NCBI RefSeq assembly: GCF_008831265.1 | Contig: NZ_VTTH01000006.1 | Span: forward strand, 208,201 to 272,200 | DNA length: 64,000 nucleotides | Direction of reading: 5' to 3' | Source of the DNA: Lacisediminimonas profundi | Lineage (GTDB): Bacteria > Pseudomonadota > Gammaproteobacteria > Burkholderiales > Burkholderiaceae_D | Shown here: one piece after another, positions 59,601 through 64,000 of the stretch | Numbering within the stretch: the stretch's first letter is position 1 | How the letters are laid out: each line of letters starts with the position of its first letter | Program-made: the position numbers and the translations under genes | The notes under the pieces: model-generated | What the model saw: only the letters and a program-made list of their open reading frames with translations | What the model was told of the DNA's origin: nothing | The model's database searches: none

Positions 59601-62600
59601 CCAGAGCCGCCTTCGAGCGTCCCGCCAGTATTGATCGCCGCTGCACTATCTGCCTCGGTCAGACTCAGATTAATCGTCGGTGCTACTTCGTCGACGTTGT
59701 TGATCGTCAGCGTCACGGCTTGCTGGCTGGCAGTCGTCACGCCGTCATTCGCGACCACATTGAAGCTGTAGCTCGATTTCGCTTCGTAGTTGGGATTGCC
59801 GGTCAGCGTCACGGCGCCAGTGCTGCCGTTGATCGTGAACAATGCCGCGTCCGTGCCAGACAGGCTGTAGGTCACGCCGGCACTGGTGTCAGCGGTATCG
59901 GTCGCGATCGCCGTGTAGACCACCTGGCCGGCACCGCTGTTCTCGTTGATCGCCGTTGCCGTCGTCGACGACGTGATCGTCGGCGACACTTCATCGACGT
60001 TGTTGATCGTCAGCGTCACTGCCTGCTGGCTTGCTGGCGTCACGCCATCACTGGCAACGACATTGAAGCTGTAGCTCGACTTCGACTCGTAATTCGGATT
60101 GCCGGTCAGCGTCACCGCACCGGTCATCGTGTTGATCGTGAACAAGGCCGCGTCCGTACCGGACAGGCTGTAGCTCACGCCAGCGCTGGTGTCAGCGGTA
60201 TCGGTCGCAATCGCCGTGTAGACGACCTGGCCCGCGCCGCTGTTCTCGTTGATCGCCGTTGCCGTCGTCGACGACGTGATCGTCGGTGCAACTTCGTCGA
60301 CGTTGTTGATCGTCAGCGTCACCGTCTGCTGGCTTGCCGTCGTCACGCCATCATTGGCGACCACATTGAAGCTGTAGCTGGACTTGGTCTCGTAGTTCGG
60401 ATTGCCGGTCAGCGTCACCGCACCGGTCATCGTGTTGATCGTGAACAGGCTCGCGTCCGTTCCGGACAGGCTGTACGTTACGCCGGCACTGATGTCGGCG
60501 GTATCGGTCGCAATCGCCGTGTAGACGACTTGGCCCGCACCGCTGTTCTCGTTGATCGCCGTCGCCGTCGTCGACGAGGTGATCGTCGGGGCAACTTCGT
60601 CGACGTTGTTGATCGTCAGCGTCACTGCCTGCTGGCTCGCTGCCGTCACGCCGTCGCTGGCAAGAACCGTGAAGCTGTAGCTCGATTTCGCTTCGTAGTT
60701 CGGATTGCCCGTCAGCGTCACCGCACCAGTCGTCGCATTGATCGTGAACAGCGATGCATCGTCGCCGGACAGGCTGTACGTCACGCCACCACTGATGTCA
60801 GCGGTATCGGTCGCAATCGCCGTGTAGACGACCTGGCCCGCGCCGCTGTTTTCGTTGATCGCGGTGGCCGTCGTCGACGAGGTGATCGTTGGTGCAACTT
60901 CATCGACGTTGTTGATCGTCAGCGTCACTGCCTGCTGGCTCGCTGTCGTCACGCCATCGCTGGCGACCACATTGAAGCTGTAGCTCGCCTTCGTCTCGTG
61001 GTCCGGATTCGCCGTCAGCGTCACCGCTCCGGTCGTCTCGTTGATCGTGAACAAGGCCGCATCCGTGCCGGACAGGCTGTACGTCACGCCAGCACTGGTG
61101 TCGGCGGTATCGGTCGCGATCGCCGTGTACACGACCTGGCCCGCACCGCTGTTCTCGTTGATCGCCGTGGCCGTCGTCGACGACGTGATCGTCGGGGCCA
61201 CTTCGTCGACGTTGTTGATCGTCAGCGTCACTGCCTGCTGGCTTGCTGCCGTCACGCCGTCGCTGGCAACGACGTTGAAGCTGTAGCTGGATTTGGTCTC
61301 GTAATCCGGATTGCCCGTCAGCGTCACTGCGCCGGTCGTCTCGTTGATCGTGAACAGGGCCGCGTCCGTGCCTGACAGGCTGTAAGTCACGCCGGCGCTG
61401 GTGTCAGCGGTATCGGTCGCGATCGCGGTGTACACGACCTGGCCGGCGCCGCTGTTCTCGTTGATCGCGGTTGCCGTTGTCGACGACGTGATCGTCGGTG
61501 CGACTTCGTCGACGTTGTTGATCGTCAGCGTCACCGCCTGCTGGCTCGCTGTGGTCACGCCGTCATTGGCAACGACATTAAAGCTGTAGCTCGACTTCGA
61601 CTCGTAATTCGGATTTCCGGTCAGCGTCACCGCGCCGGTCGTCTCGTCAATCGTGAACAAGGCCGCATCGTCGCCTGACAGGCTGTAGGTCACGCCGGCG
61701 CTGGTGTCAGCGGTATCGGTCGCGATCGCGGTGTACACGACCTGGCCGGCGCCGCTGTTCTCGTTGATCGCGGTCGCCGTCGTTGACGACGTGATCGTCG
61801 GTGCGACTTCGTCAACGTTGTTGATCGTCAGCGTCACTGCCTGCTGGCTCGCTGCCGTCACGCCGTCATCGGCAACGACATTGAAGCTGTAGCTCGATTT
61901 GGTCTCGTAATCCGGATTGCCCGTCAGCGTCACCGCGCCGGTCGTCTCGTTGATCGTGAACAGGGCCGCATCCGCTCCGGACAGGCTGTAGCTCACGCCG
62001 GCGCTCGTGTCAGCGGTATCCGTCGCAATCGCCGTGTAGACGACCTGGCCGGCGCCGCTGTTCTCGTTGATCGCGGTTGCCGTTGTCGACGACGTGATCG
62101 TCGGTGCGACTTCATCGACGTTGTTGATCGTCAGCGTCACTGCCTGCTGGCTGGCCGTCGTCACGCCGTCATTGGCGACCACATTGAAGCTGTAGCTGGA
62201 TTTGGTCTCGTAGTTCGGATTACCCGTCAGCGTCACCGCTCCAGTGGTCGGGTTGATCGTGAACAGGGCCGCGTCCGTGCCGGACAGGCTGTAGGTCACG
62301 CCGGCGCTCGTGTCAGCGGTATCGGTCGCGATCGCGGTGTACACGACCTGGCCGGCGCCGCTGTTCTCGTTGATCGCGGTCGCCGTGGTCGAGGACGTGA
62401 TCGTCGGTGCCACTTCGTCGACGTTGTTGATCGTCAGCGTCACTGCCTGCTGGCTGGCTGCCGTCACGCCGTCATTGGCAACGACATTGAAGCTGTAGCT
62501 CGACTTCGACTCGTAATTCGGATTTCCGGTCAGCGTCACGGCGCCGGTCGTCTCGTCAATCGTGAACAGGGCCGCGTCCGTTCCGGACAGGCTGTAGGTC

Positions 62601-64000
62601 ACGCCAGCGCTGGTGTCGGCGGTATCGGTCGCGATGGCCGTATAGACGACCTGGCCAGCGCCGCTGTTCTCGTTGATCGCCGTCGCCGTCGTCGACGACG
62701 TGATCGTCGGCGACACTTCGTCGATGTTGTTGATCGTCAGCGTCACTGCCTGCTGGCTCGCTGCCGTCACGCCATCATTGGCAACGACATTGAAGCTGTA
62801 GCTCGACTTCGTCTCGTGGTCCGGATTACCGGTCAGCGTCACCGCGCCCGTGCTGCTGTCGATCGTGAACAAGGCCGCATCCGTACCGGACAGGCTGTAG
62901 GTCACGCCAGCACTGGTGTCAGCGGTATCGGTCGCGATCGCCGTGTAGACCACTTGGCCCGCACCGCTGTTCTCGTTGATCGCCGTCGCCGTCGTCGACG
63001 AGGTGATCGTCGGTGCTACTTCATCGACGTTGTTGATCGCCAGCGTCACTACCTGCTGGCTTGCCGTGGTCGCGCCGTCATTGGCGACGACGTTGAAGCT
63101 GTAGCTCGATTTCGTCTCGTAGTCAGGATTGCCCATCAGCGTCACGGCGCCGGTCGTCGCGTTGATCGTGAACAGGCCCGCGTCCGTTCCGGACAGGCTG
63201 TAGGTCACGCCGGCGCTGGTGTCGGCGGTATCGGTCGCAATCGCCGTATAGACGACCTGGCCCGCACCGCTGTTCTCGTTGATCGCCGTCGCCGTCGATG
63301 ACGAGGTGATCGTCGGCGCAACTTCATCGACGTTGTTGATCGTCAGCGTCACTGCCTGCTGGCTCGCCGTCGTCACGCCGTCGCTGGCAACGACGTTGAA
63401 GCTGTAGCTCGATTTGGTCTCGTAATTCGGATTGCCCGTCAGCGTCACGGCACCCGTGCTGCTGTCAATCGTGAACAATGCCGCATCGTCGCCGGACAGG
63501 CTGTACGTCACGCCGGCGCTGGTGTCAGCGGTATCAGTCGCAATCGCCGTGTAGACCACCTGACCTGCGCCACTGTTCTCGTTGATCGCCGTCGCCGTCG
63601 TCGAGGACGTGATCGTTGGGGCAACTTCGTCGACGTTGTTGATCGTCAGCGTCACTGCCTGCTGGCTCGCCGTCGTCACGCCGTCATTGGCGACGACGTT
63701 GAAGCTGTATCTCGATTTCGTCTCGTAGTCAGGATTGCCGGTCAGCGTCACGGCGCCCGTGCTGCTGTCGATCGTGAACAAGGCCGCATCCGTACCGGAC
63801 AGGCTGTACGTCACGCCGGCACTGATGTCAGCGGCATCGGTAGCGATGGCCGTGTAGACAACCTGGCCGGCGCCAGTGTTTTCGTTGATCGCCGTTGCCG
63901 TCGTCGACGACGTGATCGTCGGGGACACTTCGTCGACATTGTTGATCGTCAGCGTCACTGCCTGCTGGCTTGCCGTGGTCACGCCGTCGCTGGCAACGAC
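53672..64000 (-). CDS. giant cadherin/VCBS-repeat surface or secreted protein (N-terminus outside window)
   Basis: At least 3442 residues; the frame is open to base 64000, so the true start is beyond it. From the N-side: 14 full cadherin-like repeats of 101 residues (VDEVAPTITSSTTATAINEN, GAGQVVYTAIATD, YSLSGTDAALFTI, GAVTLTGNPNYE); about seven VCBS-type repeats (NLTEA, GTFSIGTDGAWTY, VVNILGTNDAA); a Cadherin_5-like domain (SVLGNDTDADGDALSS); an Ig-like domain; more cadherin-like domains; a Ca-binding DKDTDGVDDFTELFAGDMNNDG segment; and a Cadg-like domain before the C-terminus. No RTX nonapeptides were seen. Probably an adhesin or biofilm protein. Confidence 0.9.
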   Translation of the reverse strand, partial: VVASDGVTTASQQAVTLTINNVDEVSPTITSSTTATAINENTGAGQVVYTAIATDAADISAGVTYSLSGTDAALFTIDSSTGAVTLTGNPDYETKSRYSFNVVANDGVTTASQQAVTLTINNVDEVAPTITSSTTATAINENSGAGQVVYTAIATDTADTSAGVTYSLSGDDAALFTIDSSTGAVTLTGNPNYETKSSYSFNVVASDGVTTASQQAVTLTINNVDEVAPTITSSSTATAINENSGAGQVVYTAIATDTADTSAGVTYSLSGTDAGLFTINATTGAVTLMGNPDYETKSSYSFNVVANDGATTASQQVVTLAINNVDEVAPTITSSTTATAINENSGAGQVVYTAIATDTADTSAGVTYSLSGTDAALFTIDSSTGAVTLTGNPDHETKSSYSFNVVANDGVTAASQQAVTLTINNIDEVSPTITSSTTATAINENSGAGQVVYTAIATDTADTSAGVTYSLSGTDAALFTIDETTGAVTLTGNPNYESKSSYSFNVVANDGVTAASQQAVTLTINNVDEVAPTITSSTTATAINENSGAGQVVYTAIATDTADTSAGVTYSLSGTDAALFTINPTTGAVTLTGNPNYETKSSYSFNVVANDGVTTASQQAVTLTINNVDEVAPTITSSTTATAINENSGAGQVVYTAIATDTADTSAGVSYSLSGADAALFTINETTGAVTLTGNPDYETKSSYSFNVVADDGVTAASQQAVTLTINNVDEVAPTITSSTTATAINENSGAGQVVYTAIATDTADTSAGVTYSLSGDDAALFTIDETTGAVTLTGNPNYESKSSYSFNVVANDGVTTASQQAVTLTINNVDEVAPTITSSTTATAINENSGAGQVVYTAIATDTADTSAGVTYSLSGTDAALFTINETTGAVTLTGNPDYETKSSYSFNVVASDGVTAASQQAVTLTINNVDEVAPTITSSTTATAINENSGAGQVVYTAIATDTADTSAGVTYSLSGTDAALFTINETTGAVTLTANPDHETKASYSFNVVASDGVTTASQQAVTLTINNVDEVAPTITSSTTATAINENSGAGQVVYTAIATDTADISGGVTYSLSGDDASLFTINATTGAVTLTGNPNYEAKSSYSFTVLASDGVTAASQQAVTLTINNVDEVAPTITSSTTATAINENSGAGQVVYTAIATDTADISAGVTYSLSGTDASLFTINTMTGAVTLTGNPNYETKSSYSFNVVANDGVTTASQQTVTLTINNVDEVAPTITSSTTATAINENSGAGQVVYTAIATDTADTSAGVSYSLSGTDAALFTINTMTGAVTLTGNPNYESKSSYSFNVVASDGVTPASQQAVTLTINNVDEVSPTITSSTTATAINENSGAGQVVYTAIATDTADTSAGVTYSLSGTDAALFTINGSTGAVTLTGNPNYEAKSSYSFNVVANDGVTTASQQAVTLTINNVDEVAPTINLSLTEADSAAAINTGGTLEGGSGAFSPQTSTGSYGRFTVDADGSWAYSANSANNEFVAGQTYTDTFTVTNVDGVTTLIVVNILGTNDAAALGSATVNLTEAATAAAISTSGSLSISDVDSDATFEAQTDVAGTYGTFSIGTDGAWTYTADSARNEFVAGQTYTDTFTVSSADGTQTSVVVNILGTNDAAALGSATVNLTEAATAAAISTSGSLSISDVDSDATFVAQTGTAGKYGTFSIGTDGAWTYTASSAHNEFVAGVTYTESFTVASADGSTTSVVVNILGTNDAAVLGSATIDLTEANTAAAISTSGTLSISDVDSAASFAAQTDVAGAYGKFSIGTDGAWTYNADSAHDEFVAGRTYTDTFTVTSVDGTQTSVIVNITGTNDAAVLTSASINLTEADTAAAISTDGSLSISDVDSEQQFVEQVGTAGSYGKFSIGANGSWSYTADSAHDEFVAGQTYTDSFTVTSADGTTSTVVINIAGTNDAALIGGTASGAVTEDATLATGGVLTVSDPDSGEAAFAPIESGTGAGQHGSFTFEAGTGAWTYTVDNGSGAVQSLPAGATLTDTFTVVTLDGSSQTITVTISGANDGALIGTPGAASVTEDTGVNDIGNLVATGTVGLIDIDAGENSFRTSVTAAPGTLGQLQLAADGSYTYTVSNEAVQSLAVGKVKVETFAVTSLDGSTKEISFTINGKNDLAGAQGDSYATNRNQTLIVPVALSVLGNDTDADGDALSSSVVTGPEHGTLTLNADGSFTYTPDQGYFGSDAFTYRANDGTADSEIATVTIQVRGVVQPEIELLADSGPNTTDKVTNVASLRFSDPAPGVTRLYSINGGPATSTFTPPQQDGEYTVQVIDSDSHGNSEFSSLSFTLDLSGPQVAVSAGSPVLNAGESTTLTFTFGEVPTGFELSDISVSAGTLGALVPTSDPKVFTALYTPPVNMAATTVTVAVGAETYADAAGNKGSAGNATLSVDTAVRLFVDASPVIVMNEDTTVHLSKNDFPLRLTNSASASISVPDSSIWVVLDSIPVIGLARLADANGNLTEVVAGTRIRLDQISNLQFTPKQDEFAVRYDKLNFHLEYGEPGRMSTTTMSELNFSVRNVNDAPIGKAIEPITLKQGQTVRMDLRSVFADVDPEDLGKLTYTVSAADGVTATVNGSILTVTNTLGVSSPVTLMITAKDRAGATGTASIAVTLAGPETLPNIAPTLTAPGAVQIAETAKAGDLLFTIAGNDAVADNADGINESLSYTLTGADSSRFAVDAQGNVTLLKPLDFEKPSDLGGTTVGDNVYSFTVNVADGRGGVATKDVSVQVTNVIEGAQPGIGDGNIEIGVEAGGSNQVDLSKIYFNPEGGSPIAFQIGFTDSNGNLIFGNPVTDPLTGVTATLSGSMLKITAPANFSGFFNLSVRTTANQIDTDYTAHVSLDKDTDGVDDFTELFAGDMNNDGLTDDLQSNVASFPTVSSDPADPTSYMSLAATRGTSPVITDTLNEMNVALNAALHGVLGNSAEEQALLATISSALKIEGVGVGSVSRELGGKILGDVGSAEQVAGMSLQSLDAPLGILQFTLKPEIIESPQQLAALKAANEQAYNEYLAFKQSYEAELRDGFATRQQMVKVLLPAGTLINSFLKPVFQTDAAGEYALDSTGNMIIVRYEDYVLKNVVVNGKQMLTGAKFFNADGNEIQDIRSLNAEQLAAAGLSYVEIYFVDNQRGDEDQTIGSILDPGIFALIESTRAAFTDTGAGTGTGTGATASTNDPAQAPILGPVVIDNNVPALAFRVDISLPTAHDRQPVSSFDSLLRPSQIAFSTESGLESNGAGAWERFNFSDWGRKGGMADPNFTMNIGWQAMVLPSQAANLTVFRGVGDQFAERESVGSFPIPPDAFVHTKSDAWVELTAELADGSPLPKWLQFDSRSGVFKFVTPKAFDGELKIKLTAHDNAGREARTMFRFQVGEQNDKIGGRPSFSDQLKNAIKGGSKELPQPRPAAPIIKGSPDSAKPS
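57570..59680 (-). repeat. VCBS-type repeat block inside the giant gene
   Basis: About seven units of roughly 100 residues. Five are close (xLTEAxTAAAISTSG, DGAWTYTADSAHNEFVAGQTY, VVNILGTNDAA) and two are more diverged (GAVTEDATLATGG, ISGANDGA, then SVTEDTGVNDIGN, INGKNDLAG). Units nearer the cadherin block are more alike, suggesting recent tandem expansion from that side. Confidence 0.8.
59690..64000 (-). repeat. 14 near-identical 303-bp cadherin-like tandem repeats
   Basis: A 303-bp period (101 residues) is visible throughout, and the block continues past the window edge. Variation is concentrated at a few residues: GTD/GDD/GAD before the ALFTI strand, the DSST/NETT/NATT/NTMT/NPTT segment, and NPN/NPD with YE or HE. 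The DNA is also strongly conserved, so recombination or assembly collapse is likely here. Confidence 0.9.

Noticed and set aside
59720..61375. Long plus-strand open frames (up to 551 codons) opposite the repeat array
   Set aside because: They repeat with the same 303-bp period, have Arg-rich low-complexity translation and no domain; they are a by-product of the codon use of the giant gene on the other strand.
59690..64000. CRISPR-like periodicity
   Set aside because: The period is 303 bp, fully coding in one frame, with no short repeat-spacer structure.

Overview
The window looks like chromosomal DNA of a betaproteobacterium, order Burkholderiales, probably Oxalobacteraceae or a close relative. 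Four things point there: the GC-rich coding bias; the two TctC/Bug-type tricarboxylate-transporter receptors; the gene order mlaFEDACB - ABC exporter - ibaG - murA - hisGDCBHAFIE - hinT - tatABC; and petABC followed by sspA-sspB. The family assignment is inference from gene content; no search was run.

Region 1 (1-11307, + strand) is an acyl-CoA catabolic cluster. It begins with the C-terminal part of a sigma-54 enhancer-binding protein. It then holds a hotdog thioesterase, a CaiB/BaiF CoA-transferase, two PaaG-like crotonase-fold proteins, a DUF35 zinc-ribbon protein, a thiolase-like protein without the nucleophilic Cys, a MaoC hydratase, an acyl-CoA dehydrogenase and a Bug receptor. A second CaiB + Bug pair follows. 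Two strong -24/-12 (sigma-54) promoters, at 811-827 and 3626-3642, fit control by the neighbouring activator. The DUF35 + MaoC + Cys-less thiolase set resembles the hydratase/retro-aldolase step of steroid side-chain breakdown.

Region 2 (11308-13414) is gene-poor debris: an IS21-like terminus, a small coiled-coil membrane protein with an internal repeat, and the 3' end of an IS66 transposase gene.

Region 3 (13415-24034, - strand) is a defence island beside a tRNA-Thr(UGU) gene. In transcription order it has an AlpA-like HTH protein, an AlbA_2 (Schlafen-type) protein, hsdR, hsdM and hsdS of a type I restriction system (hsdR and hsdM each with one frameshift), and then a compact five-gene module: SLATT/DUF4231 membrane protein, TGT-like, OGG-like, QueC-like and TIR (ThsB-like). 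The QueC/TGT/OGG trio is the ancillary set known from type IV CBASS, but no CD-NTase is present. Its place seems taken by a TIR protein with a glycine-rich N-terminus and a SLATT membrane protein. This is the most novel-looking system in the window.

Region 4 (24894-50057) is core genome: tRNA-Thr, sspB/sspA, the cytochrome bc1 complex (petABC), mscL, an orphan NarL-type response regulator, a Nif3-like protein, a DegS/HtrA-type protease, a DUF2461 protein, tatABC, a HIT protein and the complete hisGDCBHAFIE set. A DNA methyltransferase gene sits between hisD and hisC. Further on are murA, ibaG/bolA, an ABC-2 exporter and the Mla phospholipid-transport operon.

Region 5 (50135-64000, - strand) is an operon for a giant surface/secreted protein. 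It has at least 3442 residues, with 14 near-identical 101-residue cadherin-like repeats followed by VCBS-type repeats, and its N-terminus lies outside the window. A GAF-like/HlyD adaptor and an M50 metalloprotease/HlyD hybrid follow and probably handle its export or processing.
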